53,777 nucleotides of DNA from Bradyrhizobium frederickii (GTDB lineage Bacteria > Pseudomonadota > Alphaproteobacteria > Rhizobiales > Xanthobacteraceae). Below, one piece after another: positions 36,092 through 44,158 of this stretch; position 1 is the stretch's first letter; every line of letters starts with the position of its first letter. The notes beneath the pieces are model-generated. The model made no database searches, was not told the DNA's origin, and saw nothing but the letters and a program-made list of their open reading frames with translations. The position numbers and the translations under genes were made by a program. The DNA lies in NCBI RefSeq assembly GCF_004570865.1, contig NZ_SPQS01000036.1, forward strand, positions 1 through 53,777, read 5' to 3'.

Positions 36092-37264
36092 CTACTCCCT
36101 GACTGCGATGGGGGAGGTGGCGCGCAGGCGAGCCACGATGTCGGACACTGCGCACACGACCTCATCGATCTCCGCAACGGAGGTTTCACGCGACAGAGAA
36201 AAGCGCACCGCGCCGTGCATTCGCCACTGCGGCACCTGCATGGCACGCAGAACATGCGATGGCTGAATGGAGCCGGAGTTGCAGGCTGATCCGAGCGACA
36301 CAGCGATGCCCGCCCGATCGAGATGGTGGGCGATGGCTTCGCCTTCGAGATGGTCGAAGGCAATATTGGCCGTGTTCGCCAACCGATTGCCGCTGTCGCC
36401 GAGCACAACGCACCCGCCGTTCTTCAAGATTCCCTGCTCAAGACGGTCGCGCAAAGCGCCAATGCGACCGCGTTCGGGGTCAAGCCGCTCCGCCGCAAGC
36501 TCGGCGGCTTTTCCCAGGCCGACAATGCCGGGAATATTCTCAGTCCCGCCTCGGCGCCCTCGTTCCTGTGATCCGCCGCAGATCAGCGGCCGGAATTTTG
36601 TCCCTTTGCGCAAATAAAGCGCGCCGATCCCCTTGGGGCCGTGCAGTTTGTGCCCGGATAGCGACAGCATGTCGATCGCACTGTCCTTCAGGTTCACGCA
36701 CACCTTACCGATGGCCTGGACCGCATCAGTGTGAAACAGCGCGCCGGCCTCGCGGGCCAGCCCGGCCAGAAACTCCACCGGAAACATCGTTCCGGTCTCG
36801 TTGTTGGCCCACATAACCGAGGCAATCGCTGTGCGTGGCCCGAGTGCGCCGCGAAACGCCTCGATGTCGAGCCGGCCCCGGGAATCTACGGCGACGATGT
36901 GCGTCTTGACCCCTCTTGTCGCCAATTGCTCGGTTAGCGCAAGAACGGCGGAGTGCTCTACCGAGGTGGTGACGATTTCGTCGCGATCTTTCTGCATCGC
37001 AAGCGCAGAGAGGATTGCGGCATTATTGGCTTCGGTCCCTCCCGAGGTGAAAACGATTTCATTATCGTATGCATTCCCTAGTAGGATACGCAAGCTACGC
37101 CGTGCCTGCCTCACAGCGACTGCGACCTCGCTGCCAAAGGCATGCGTGGACGAGGCATTGCCGAATTGCTCGGTGAAGAACGGCAACATGGCTTGCACCA
37201 CGGATGGATCGGTCCGAGTCGTTGCATTATTATCGAGGTAAATCAGCATTCGATTTTCGCTCAA
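36092..37264 (-). CDS. nifS: Cysteine desulfurase NifS
   Basis: A 390-residue class I cysteine desulfurase that provides sulfur for nitrogenase Fe-S clusters. The start has YLDNNATTRTDP. The PLP lysine is in SLSGHKLHGPKGIGALY, and the active cysteine in SLGSACNSGSIQPSHVL. Frame start is TTG 37264, with GAGG 7 bases upstream; ATG 37249 is an alternative that leaves the fold intact. It lies directly after the broken NifU-like gene and before nifT. A second desulfurase, SufS, is at 49493. Confidence 0.95.
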   Translation of the reverse strand: MSENRMLIYLDNNATTRTDPSVVQAMLPFFTEQFGNASSTHAFGSEVAVAVRQARRSLRILLGNAYDNEIVFTSGGTEANNAAILSALAMQKDRDEIVTTSVEHSAVLALTEQLATRGVKTHIVAVDSRGRLDIEAFRGALGPRTAIASVMWANNETGTMFPVEFLAGLAREAGALFHTDAVQAIGKVCVNLKDSAIDMLSLSGHKLHGPKGIGALYLRKGTKFRPLICGGSQERGRRGGTENIPGIVGLGKAAELAAERLDPERGRIGALRDRLEQGILKNGGCVVLGDSGNRLANTANIAFDHLEGEAIAHHLDRAGIAVSLGSACNSGSIQPSHVLRAMQVPQWRMHGAVRFSLSRETSVAEIDEVVCAVSDIVARLRATSPIAVRE

Positions 37265-37553
37265 TCCGCTACCTCGCCTGCAGCCGCGACGGGGACCAGG
37301 CGGACCAATTCGTCGATTTTACCAACAAGCCGCGCGCCTGAATGCCTTTCAGCGTAACGCTCGAAAGCTTACGGAACGTGCGGGTAGCGGACAGCCTGAC
37401 CATGATCCTGCTGCCATCCATCTCGATCAGGTGACAGTCACCTCCACCGCGTTGCAGATTGGGTCCGATTGCTTCGATGGCGCCGCGGATGCGACGCTCT
37501 CGGTCTGTCGTAATGGGCGGCGATTGCCTCAGTTGTTCCGGTTCGGCCGGCAT
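37261..37553 (-). pseudogene. NifU C-terminal (NFU) domain gene, Cys ligands lost and frameshifted
   Basis: A NFU-type scaffold domain: IRGAIEAIGPNLQRGGGDCHLIEMDG and MVRLSATRTFRKLSSVTLKGIQAR. The family has CxxC where this protein has Arg58-Thr-Phe-Arg61; the codons CGC and CGT differ from TGC and TGT by one T-to-C change each. After GIQAR the frame goes wrong: an extra GC in the run GCGCGC (near 37333) turns the expected LVGKIDELVRLVPVAA into unrelated residues. The expected frame ends at TGA 37261-37263, overlapping nifS. Without the cysteines it could not hold a cluster. It lies between iscN and nifS. Confidence 0.8.
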
Positions 37554-37592
37554 GCTTCGATGTCCTCCTCATCAGCTGAACGATTTGGTTCA

Positions 37593-37913
37593 TCAGCCGA
37601 ACGATTTTCCGCATGAGCAGTTCGCGGTGGTGTTCGGGTTGTGAAAGGTAAAGCCAGAACTCTCCAGTGCCATCACGAAATCGATGGTCGTCCCGATCAG
37701 ATGCTCACGGCTCTTGTTATCAACGAACACCTTCAGCCCATCGCATTCGATCACGGCGTCGTCAGGATTCGGTTCTTCGACCAGACCCATCTTGTATTTG
37801 AATCCATTGCAGCCGCCCGCTTCGATCATGACGCGCAGACCGCCGGTCGGGTGCGTCGACGATGAAATCGCGCTCTTGATTGCGTTCACTGCGCTGTGCG
37901 TCAGGTTGATCAC
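37593..37913 (-). CDS. iscN: HesB/IscA-family Fe-S assembly protein IscN
   Basis: A 106-residue A-type carrier. The three conserved cysteines are in GGCNGFKYKMGL and the C-terminal NCSCGKSF. It starts at GTG 37913 with GAGGGAAA upstream. It is first in the operon iscN, nifU-like, nifS, nifT, SIR2-like. A strong sigma-54 promoter (37949-37964) and NifA site precede it. The protein is expected to transfer Fe-S clusters to nif proteins in place of a complete NifU, of which only a broken domain gene is nearby. Confidence 0.92.
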   Translation of the reverse strand: MINLTHSAVNAIKSAISSSTHPTGGLRVMIEAGGCNGFKYKMGLVEEPNPDDAVIECDGLKVFVDNKSREHLIGTTIDFVMALESSGFTFHNPNTTANCSCGKSFG

Positions 37914-37948
37914 GGCTTTCCCTCATCATCTTGGATCTAGCTGTTAGG

Positions 37949-37964
37949 GGCAAGTCACGTGCCA
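37949..37964 (-). promoter_or_regulatory. Sigma-54 promoter of the iscN-nifS operon
   Basis: The minus strand reads TGGCACGTGACTTGCC, a strong RpoN match (TGGCACG-N4-TTGC). The iscN start is 36 bases downstream. Confidence 0.92.
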
Positions 37965-38024
37965 GCGCGCAGACGCTTGATGATGCTCACCTTTTTGGAT
38001 CGTGCCTGTTGGCGTTGAAACCGG

Positions 38025-38040
38025 TGTTGGGTTCCCGACA
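38025..38040. promoter_or_regulatory. NifA upstream activator site (iscN, possibly also 38185)
   Basis: TGTTGGGTTCCCGACA is TGT-N10-ACA, 61 bases from the iscN -24 element. It lies between divergent genes and might also act on the gene at 38185. Confidence 0.82.
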
Positions 38041-38135
38041 AGGCTCCTTGAGGCGATAGCAGCCACTGACGCGTTTTCTTCTAAGCTACGGCGAAGGCCG
38101 CTACACATGCGACGGCAAGCAATTTGCATCGCATC

Positions 38136-38151
38136 TGGCACCGGCCAAGGC
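38136..38151 (+). promoter_or_regulatory. Weak sigma-54-like element before the gene at 38185
   Basis: TGGCACCGGCCAAGGC has a full -24 half but a poor -12 half (AAGGC where TTGC is expected). It is 34 bases before the ATG. Candidate only. Confidence 0.3.
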
Positions 38152-38184
38152 GTCGGTGAACAGTTTAGATCGAGGAAGAGTTTA

Positions 38185-38775
38185 ATGACTGCAATCGAGA
38201 ACACCGCACTCGGCAGACTTGAGAAGGAGGGCCGCCTGCTCAATGCCGTACTCAAAGGCGGGACTGCCAAGCCGGGCCGGTTCGGCTTTCGCGGCGACGT
38301 GGCACTAAAATTCCAGACGCAGGTCGCGGACGAGAAACGGCCGCCAGACTACTCGATTGAGCAGGTGTTGACGATCGCGCAGGACGGTGAACGCACTATT
38401 CCGGTGCTGGCCGGCTACCTGCATTCCTTCGCCTATCTTGCTGACGTCGTGACCGTCCTTGACGGCGCCTTAAGCCCAACTGGCAGCTACTTCATGTTTT
38501 GCAACAACATTGATTTACTGGCGAAGTACCGAGTCAAGTTCGGTGATATTAGCTTCCACGTCCTACCGTGCGATGAATCCACGGTTTGGAAGGAGATGAT
38601 GGACCTGGTCGGGCTCAACAAGGACGACATCAAGAAACTCGATCCGGCCGGCAAGCTTGATTACCTCCTCGATGCCGCAAAGGATCTCGACCTATCCTAT
38701 GAGGAGATCTCGTACGACGAGGGGCTAAAGTGGATGGAGCCCGTGAAAGACCGCAACGAGAACCGGCCGGTCTGA
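38185..38775 (+). CDS. Hypothetical protein divergent from iscN
   Basis: A 196-residue acidic protein from ATG 38185 with GAGGAAGAG upstream. It has no signal peptide or membrane segment. The middle is hydrophobic (VLAGYLHSFAYLADVVTVLDGAL), followed by YFMFCNNIDLLAKYRVKFGD and a charged C-terminus. I do not recognise a family. It is divergent from iscN, shares the intergenic NifA site, and converges on the Rieske gene with 9 bases between stops. Its place in the nif cluster suggests a role in symbiosis; that is inference only. Confidence 0.7.
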   Translation: MTAIENTALGRLEKEGRLLNAVLKGGTAKPGRFGFRGDVALKFQTQVADEKRPPDYSIEQVLTIAQDGERTIPVLAGYLHSFAYLADVVTVLDGALSPTGSYFMFCNNIDLLAKYRVKFGDISFHVLPCDESTVWKEMMDLVGLNKDDIKKLDPAGKLDYLLDAAKDLDLSYEEISYDEGLKWMEPVKDRNENRPV

Positions 38776-38784
38776 GCGCGGTCT

Positions 38785-39180
38785 TCAGTTGTTGGCCGAT
38801 GCATCGTCTTCGACAAGATGCACGCCGACAACGCAGATATCACCGTCCAGAACTGCCAACGCGATCGGCGTGAGTACCCTACCTTGACATGGACCTTCGA
38901 CGCACCGGCCGGTGCCGAGTTCGAAGGTCGAACCATGCTTGCCGCACATCAGCCGGATACCGTATGGATCGAGGAATTCGTTCCGCTGCCAGTCCAAATT
39001 GACGCCGTTGTGCGGGCATCTATTGACGTAGCCAAGCACCTTTTTGCCCCAGCGCACCACAATGATGGACCACGGCCGATGATTGCCGTGGTCATCGACG
39101 ACCATAAGGCGGAATCCCATGGCCTGGCGGCTCGGGATGTCATTAAACCTGCAGATCACGTAGATAGGACTTGGCCTCAT
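38785..39180 (-). CDS. Rieske-type 2Fe-2S protein, second copy
   Basis: A 131-residue soluble Rieske protein. Ligands are in VNRCPHNGVNLDW and LMCGKHGSTFE; then TGRCVEGPCQGR. It is similar in plan to the protein at 29042 (shared words SIIVVR/PIIVVR, GYVNRCPH, CG-x-HG) but shorter. Start ATG 39180 follows directly on a TAA at 39181-39183. No oxygenase partner gene is nearby. I infer a role in electron transfer or redox sensing. Confidence 0.9.
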   Translation of the reverse strand: MRPSPIYVICRFNDIPSRQAMGFRLMVVDDHGNHRPWSIIVVRWGKKVLGYVNRCPHNGVNLDWQRNEFLDPYGIRLMCGKHGSTFELGTGRCVEGPCQGRVLTPIALAVLDGDICVVGVHLVEDDASANN

Positions 39181-39600
39181 TTATCGCCCATTCATCGCAA
39201 GACGATTTTCATCGTCGCTGTGCAAGCAACCTGCAAGAACCGTACAAGTGCCGGGCTGATAGTGTCTGTGGTAATCCAACGCGCAAGCCAGCCATTGCTG
39301 GCTCACCCAATTACCCGACGCATAATTCAGACCAGTCAGTTCGACAATTTGGGCCTTGCTGCCGTTTCCATGATGGCCATACAGCTGCAGCTTTCGGGTC
39401 CAGGCCCTCTGCACCATTTGCCAGAGAGCTGCTTGCGAAGGCTGGTCGTTGCTGCTCGTTGATGGCCACTCCGTAGGCCCGCCCGTTACGCCCCTCGGAT
39501 CGCATCCCACCGCAGCTTCGTAAGCGCTTTCGGAGAAAGGTTGAACGAACGTTTCAGCCGGCGGGGACGACGCAGCGAGCGTGCGCCCCCTTTGAAGCAA
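39181..39600 (-). CDS. Uncertain ORF directly upstream of the Rieske gene
   Basis: A 139-codon frame whose TAA touches the Rieske ATG. It would start at TTG 39600. The sequence has Trp and His clusters but no family I know, and no clear ribosome site. It may be the real first gene of a two-gene unit, or noncoding. Confidence 0.3.
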   Translation of the reverse strand: MLQRGRTLAASSPPAETFVQPFSESAYEAAVGCDPRGVTGGPTEWPSTSSNDQPSQAALWQMVQRAWTRKLQLYGHHGNGSKAQIVELTGLNYASGNWVSQQWLACALDYHRHYQPGTCTVLAGCLHSDDENRLAMNGR

Positions 39601-39670
39601 GACCGTTGAGCCCGGAACAGAACGGTTAAATGTCCGTCATTTCAGGGCCGCTGTTGCTATTGCAGCGGAT

Positions 39671-40513
39671 TTACTCCATGTGCATCTCCGTAAGAGCGCG
39701 CTCCAAGTAAAATGAAGGGTCATCGTCCGATGAGTCCGTTTCGTAGCTTCTCTGAGGACCGACATCACTGCCCCCATCTTTGGAAAGATACTTCGTAGGC
39801 TTGCCTACCCGCTGCCACTCATCGTTCTCGTTCTTCGCCCACACATCGTCGCGCTGGTGGGGATCAAGCACCCAGTAGTTACGACCTACGGGAACAAAAC
39901 CCATATCCGCTAGACGAGGTTCCATGCCTGCAAGGGCCGGCCGCGACAAGATCAGTGGCTGGTCCCCGTCCTGTCGCAGTTGATGTTCTAACAAGATATC
40001 GCCAGCGTTCTCGACAAGCGGATGAGTCACCCTAAGATCTACGACGGACGTGATATCGTTGCGCCCAAACTGCTGCTGAAAATGGTCTCCTTTAATCCGA
40101 GCCGGGCCTCCTGCTCTTAGAAGCCCGACAATTTCGTCGCCCAACCGGTAGCTGTAAAATCGTGCTGGTTTATTTGGATCGTCGTACGTGTTGGCGTAAC
40201 TTCCAGCAACCGTTGCTGCGCGCTCAGCCTTCTGGGAGACGAAGTCCGAGTACTCTTCTGGATTCTCGGCGATGCGCCTGATATCATTGCGCAAGAATCT
40301 CTCAACTCCGCGCAAAAAGGAGTCTCGGTCGATCTCTCTAATGGGCGGTTCGGAAACGAGAGAGTATGACGCCGCTGGTTCGGATGACGACCCACCTCGC
40401 TCCATTCCTGCAAGTGTTTCCGCAAACCGGGGACTATCTCCCGCTTCTGACGAATCGTCAGTTTGGTTACCGGTTGTAAACTGGCTGGATGAGCCAACGC
40501 TTCTGCCATACAT
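39671..40513 (-). CDS. nopP: Type III secreted effector, NopP-like
   Basis: A 280-residue protein with a Ser/Thr/Gln-rich, unstructured N-terminus (first 60 residues), as in type III secretion signals, then a charged globular part (FLRGVERFLRNDIRRI ... YSYRLGDEIVGLLRAGGP). The length, the tts box 69 bases upstream (40582-40609) and the position in the nif cluster just beyond fdxB match NopP (blr1752) of B. diazoefficiens USDA110. NopP is delivered into legume cells and decides compatibility with some soybean genotypes. The late block LADMGFVPVGRNYWVL looks acetyltransferase-like, but that is weak. The start has AGGAG 9 bases upstream. The symbol rests on recall, not on a search. Confidence 0.72.
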   Translation of the reverse strand: MYGRSVGSSSQFTTGNQTDDSSEAGDSPRFAETLAGMERGGSSSEPAASYSLVSEPPIREIDRDSFLRGVERFLRNDIRRIAENPEEYSDFVSQKAERAATVAGSYANTYDDPNKPARFYSYRLGDEIVGLLRAGGPARIKGDHFQQQFGRNDITSVVDLRVTHPLVENAGDILLEHQLRQDGDQPLILSRPALAGMEPRLADMGFVPVGRNYWVLDPHQRDDVWAKNENDEWQRVGKPTKYLSKDGGSDVGPQRSYETDSSDDDPSFYLERALTEMHME

Positions 40514-40581
40514 GAGAGCGCTCTCCTATCGGCAAAGTTGCACGCAACTGAGCTCGTGCCGCGCAAGCTCTGTTGCTAGGA

Positions 40582-40609
40582 TAGGATTCCTAGCTGACCA
40601 CAACCTGAC
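40582..40609 (-). promoter_or_regulatory. tts box (TtsI binding site) of the NopP-like gene
   Basis: The minus strand begins GTCAGGTTGTGG, then TCAGCT, and ends CCTA, matching the tts-box pattern GTCAG-xTTxT-CG-xx-AGCT ... C-x-TA at most key positions. The effector ATG is 69 bases downstream. It predicts flavonoid/NodD/TtsI-driven expression, unlike the NifA-driven genes on both sides. Confidence 0.72.
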
Positions 40610-41358
40610 CAAAACACCCTGCGCTTCGGCGTGACTACCTCTGCGCGTGAGTTACAAATTCGCTGCGACAAGCCGCGATCTGTGGGTAGAATCGCACGTA
40701 AGATCGCCGGCTGCCGATCCGTCAAAGAGACCGACGTCTAATGATGATGACTCGCAGATTCCCTATCAGCAGATGGGTAGCAGGCCCGACCAGGTACCCG
40801 CGCAACGACAATTAGAGACCTGCGTGCCAAGTGTTCCGTGTCTGATTTGCGATGTGCTCTCGATGCTCTGTTGCAACGACTGTGTACTGGGCAGCGAAAA
40901 TGTCGTCCGTCACCGGGCGTGCGCAAAAGACCAACTAAGGTGTTTACGGCACTTCACGTTCTCAGATTCGACCATCTAGGCAGACATCATTGTCCACGAT
41001 CGGCGGCGCGGCAGACACGTAAGCTTCTCCTGATCGCAAGCAGACATGCACAGTATCCCCTCGGCTCAAATCGTCCAACGTAAGTGGCTACCTGCCTTGA
41101 ACTATGCTCTCAGGAATCCATCATGACAGGCACTTCGATCTACTTAGCGCTGCGTGAGGCGCGGCTCGCCTTCTACGAATAGGCAGACCTTGGAGAGGAG
41201 TGGTTTGTGAGCAACGGCTGTTGTATCGGCATAATATAGCCGGCCCCCAACCAATCGAGATCCTTCTGGCGCGCCGTTCTCACCATGAGTTCACCTGATC
41301 GCAATTGCACCTTTCCTCACCTATATCTCGCCTGCCGCGACAGGACGAGTGTGTTCGC
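40610..41358. other. About 750 bases between fdxB and the tts box
   Basis: No supported gene. No terminator with a clear stem and T-run after fdxB was found. The stretch separates NifA-controlled and TtsI-controlled transcription. Confidence 0.4.
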
Positions 41359-41655
41359 TCACGCCGCTTCAGGTACGGCTGACGCGTGAGTCTGGCAGTT
41401 CGCGGGGCAAACCCTGGCGCATGCACCGCAGCCAATGCAGGCGCCTTGATCATTCAGAACCATGACCTTCTTTTCGATCTCATCGTCGTCGTCATCGAGG
41501 TTGACAAATTCGCCATCCTCGCTGATTCCTTTCAACGTCATGACATCACGGCCGCAAACCTTGAAACAGCGGCCACAGCCGATGCACTTCTTGGGATCGA
41601 TCGAGATCAAGTATTGTGGCGTCCAGTCGCGTCCGTCTCGTGTTTGAAACGACAT
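41359..41655 (-). CDS. fdxB: Nif-specific ferredoxin III FdxB
   Basis: A 98-residue 2[4Fe-4S] ferredoxin: CIGCGRCFKVCGRDVM and CIGCGACARVCPANC, separated by an acidic insert (DDDDDEIEKK) typical of nif ferredoxin III. Start ATG 41655 has AAGGGG upstream. It is the last gene of the nifD-to-fdxB run. It is expected to donate electrons in FeMo-co assembly or to nitrogenase. Confidence 0.93.
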   Translation of the reverse strand: MSFQTRDGRDWTPQYLISIDPKKCIGCGRCFKVCGRDVMTLKGISEDGEFVNLDDDDDEIEKKVMVLNDQGACIGCGACARVCPANCQTHASAVPEAA

Positions 41656-41667
41656 GCATTGCCCCTT

Positions 41668-41868
41668 TTAAGTCTTTTCAAGCGCCTTCAAGTCGAGGCC
41701 CTTGCGCTCAAGTTCGGCATAGGCATCGTACGCCTTCTGCGCCACCAGCATGATCGAGGTCCAGTTGATGGGTAATTCTTCGGAAAGGTCGTGCAGATCC
41801 ATCTTCGCCTGTATCGCCTTGGCGGACACCTTCCTTAGTTCCGCCTTCAATGTTTCACGATCGCTCAT
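41668..41868 (-). CDS. DUF683 (CCE_0567-type) nitrogenase-associated protein
   Basis: A 66-residue helical protein (LKAELRKVSAKAIQAKMDLHDLSEELPINW ... AYAELERKG), the DUF683 family that always follows nifX-DUF269 in nif clusters. Start ATG 41868 overlaps the DUF269 stop (ATGA). It forms a helical hairpin dimer in the family. Function unproven. Confidence 0.9.
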   Translation of the reverse strand: MSDRETLKAELRKVSAKAIQAKMDLHDLSEELPINWTSIMLVAQKAYDAYAELERKGLDLKALEKT

Positions 41869-42341
41869 GAGTATCCCCAATAGTTTGCCACGTCCGGAAA
41901 TTTCCGAGTCAAGTCGATTCCGTCGCTGACGTACTTGTCGCCCTCCTGCGCGAGCTTTACGAAATTATCAAATCCGAAGCGATGGACGTCGCGCAGCTGC
42001 TTGTTCACGGCGATCAGCCGACCTGAGATGAGCACCATGCGGCCGAAGCCTTCATGATGCAGATCCAGAATCGGCTGGATCATCCCGCCGGTCTCCTTCT
42101 CGATCGAGAGCGCGACCGCATCGAAGAACAGCTTAAGCCGCCACAGTGTATCGGGATCGGGATCACCGATAATCGGCAATGCGCGCCTTTTCTGCTTGTC
42201 CAGGATATAGGGTTCGAGCAGGTCAAGATCGCTTTTCCCGTCCCAGGCTCCGTTGGTATCGTGCGCACGCCAAATCTTGATCAACTCCTTGAGGAATGGC
42301 GCGTCGACGGCGCTGCCCTGCTGCTCTATTTTAGCGGTCAT
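41865..42341 (-). CDS. DUF269 NifX-associated protein
   Basis: A 158-residue protein of the NifX-associated DUF269 family: FLKELIKIWRAHDTNGAWDGKSD, LEPYILDKQKRRALPIIGDPDP, and LHHEGFGRMVLISGRLIAVNK. It overlaps DUF683 and follows nifX after 6 bases. Likely an accessory in cofactor assembly. Intact. Confidence 0.93.
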   Translation of the reverse strand: MTAKIEQQGSAVDAPFLKELIKIWRAHDTNGAWDGKSDLDLLEPYILDKQKRRALPIIGDPDPDTLWRLKLFFDAVALSIEKETGGMIQPILDLHHEGFGRMVLISGRLIAVNKQLRDVHRFGFDNFVKLAQEGDKYVSDGIDLTRKFPDVANYWGYS

Positions 42342-42347
42342 ATCACC

Positions 42348-42743
42348 TCATTCGTCGAACTCGAACGTACGCCGTCGGTCCTTTGCCATGGCCTTGCGTA
42401 GCCAGGGAGGTGGCGTGCCCTTCAGTACGCGCTCGAGTTTTTCGAGCAACACCAGAATGCTTTCTGGCTTGTTCACCTTGATAGGATGAATCTTGTTGGC
42501 CACCACTCGCGCAGCCCCGGCACCGCCGATGGCGGCGACGTAAAGAATCGCGCAATCCTTGATCGCCTCGATCTTCGGCGCCAATTTATCGTCGTTGCCG
42601 TCTTCCTTAAGGTCGCCCTCAAACTCAATCGCTTTGAGAAACACGTGCCCGCCAGGCGCGACATCGTAGATTGCGATATTCTTTGCCCAACCAAAATGGG
42701 CATCCACCCGTCTCATGTCCTGAGTGGCAAACGCGACCTTCAT
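42348..42743 (-). CDS. nifX: FeMo-cofactor carrier NifX
   Basis: A 131-residue NifX that holds FeMo-co precursors during assembly. Blocks: MKVAFATQDMRRVDAHFGWAKN, EFEGDLKEDGNDDKLAPKI and the late LLEKLERVLKGTPPPWLRKAM. Start ATG 42743 overlaps the nifN stop (ATGA). A longer frame to 42818 overlaps nifN by 78 bases and is less likely. Confidence 0.93.
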   Translation of the reverse strand: MKVAFATQDMRRVDAHFGWAKNIAIYDVAPGGHVFLKAIEFEGDLKEDGNDDKLAPKIEAIKDCAILYVAAIGGAGAARVVANKIHPIKVNKPESILVLLEKLERVLKGTPPPWLRKAMAKDRRRTFEFDE

Positions 42744-44149
42744 GCAATCGACCTCCCAGCCGCGCCGGCGGAGCTGCGATACCCGGAGCATCGTGGCAGA
42801 CCGGCCGCAGTCCGCCATCTATCGGGCGTAGGCTGATCGTTCTCCTCGCGGTGCGCGATCACGAGGTTGGCGATTTCGAAGATCAGATTGCGGGTACCAC
42901 GATAGCCCACGGATAGTTGGTGTCCCGCACCAAGTCGATCGAACATAGGAAAACCCGTACGATAGAACGGCAATTTCAGGCGAGCCGCCGCTTGCCTGCC
43001 ATGCGAATGCGTGATCAGCAGGTCGCAATGGTGTGTTTTGGCAAGCCCTTCCAGATCCTCGAGATCGCCAATGAGTACTTCCTTGGTCTTGATCCGCTCG
43101 ATCACCTCCGACTGAGTGGTCGTCACGGCCGCTGTCACCTGAGCGCCCATGTCGTGCAGCATGCCGGACATATCGAACAGAAGGTCTGGCTCAGCGCCGA
43201 TAGCAACTTTGCGACCGCCAATATGGAAGTGCGCGTCCAGCATTGCATCGGCGAGCTGACCGCGCTGGCGCCGATATTTCAAGGGTATGGGGCGGCCGCT
43301 GATCTCGCTCAGGAAGGTCATGAATTCGTCGTTTGGACAGAGACCACACAGCCGCTCGAAGACACGAAAAGGCACGCCGGTCTTGACCTGCATGACCTCT
43401 GCCGCACGCTGCATCTGCGCCCCGATTGCAATCGTCCATCCGGCGCGGCCCATGCCCGCAATTTCGTCGACGCCGATGCCGCCGATGGTCGTTGGCGTAA
43501 ACTCATCGGGGATATGTCCATCGAGCGATCCTGCTACGTCAGGGAGGAAGGACGGGCACAACCCGAAATCTTCCAGTATGACACGGAGTTCATCAATGTC
43601 GCCGGGCGTGAGGTGACAACCCGGCAGAACATTCACTTTCAATGGGTCCCGCAGGCCATTGGCGCCGGGCCTTTCCACCAGCACCTCTACAATGCGTGCC
43701 ACAGCCTTCCCCCAGCCGTCCTGGAACGCGCCCTTGAAATCAGGCGTCGAGACATACACCAGTGGCAACTTTGCGAGTTGGGGATGCTTGCTCCGGATTA
43801 GCTTGAGGTAGGCATCCACATCGTCGCCGTTGGTCTCGGTGACACCGGTCGAGCAGATTCCGATGATTTTTGGCTTGGTACGGTTGTAGATGTTCAGTAT
43901 AGCCTGCTCGAGATTCTCATAACCGCCGAGTACGGTCGCGACCTCGCTCATCGCGGTGGTCTGCAGCGGTACTGCCTCTTTGAAATGCCGGACGAAAAGC
44001 GTGAGCCCGAAGGATGTGCATCCCTGGGAGCCGTGCAGAAGCGGCATCGCCCCGCGCAGCCCCATGAAGGCGAATGCGCCGCCGATCGGCTGACTCATCT
44101 TCAGCGGGTTGACAGCGCAGGCTTTCGTCGGCGCCGTGACGATGGCCAT
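42740..44149 (-). CDS. nifN: FeMo-cofactor scaffold subunit NifN
   Basis: A 469-residue NifN, partner of NifE in the scaffold where NifB-co receives Mo and homocitrate. Blocks: ACAVNPLKMSQPIGGAFAF, LLHGSQGCTSFG, ICSTGVTETNGDD, and LLITHSHGRQAA. It begins 9 bases after nifE and overlaps nifX. Normal length, intact. Confidence 0.96.
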   Translation of the reverse strand: MAIVTAPTKACAVNPLKMSQPIGGAFAFMGLRGAMPLLHGSQGCTSFGLTLFVRHFKEAVPLQTTAMSEVATVLGGYENLEQAILNIYNRTKPKIIGICSTGVTETNGDDVDAYLKLIRSKHPQLAKLPLVYVSTPDFKGAFQDGWGKAVARIVEVLVERPGANGLRDPLKVNVLPGCHLTPGDIDELRVILEDFGLCPSFLPDVAGSLDGHIPDEFTPTTIGGIGVDEIAGMGRAGWTIAIGAQMQRAAEVMQVKTGVPFRVFERLCGLCPNDEFMTFLSEISGRPIPLKYRRQRGQLADAMLDAHFHIGGRKVAIGAEPDLLFDMSGMLHDMGAQVTAAVTTTQSEVIERIKTKEVLIGDLEDLEGLAKTHHCDLLITHSHGRQAAARLKLPFYRTGFPMFDRLGAGHQLSVGYRGTRNLIFEIANLVIAHREENDQPTPDRWRTAAGLPRCSGYRSSAGAAGRSIA

Positions 44150-44158
44150 GACGCCTCC

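Noticed and set aside
42917..43801. 294-codon plus-strand ORF
   Set aside because: Complete antisense shadow of nifN.
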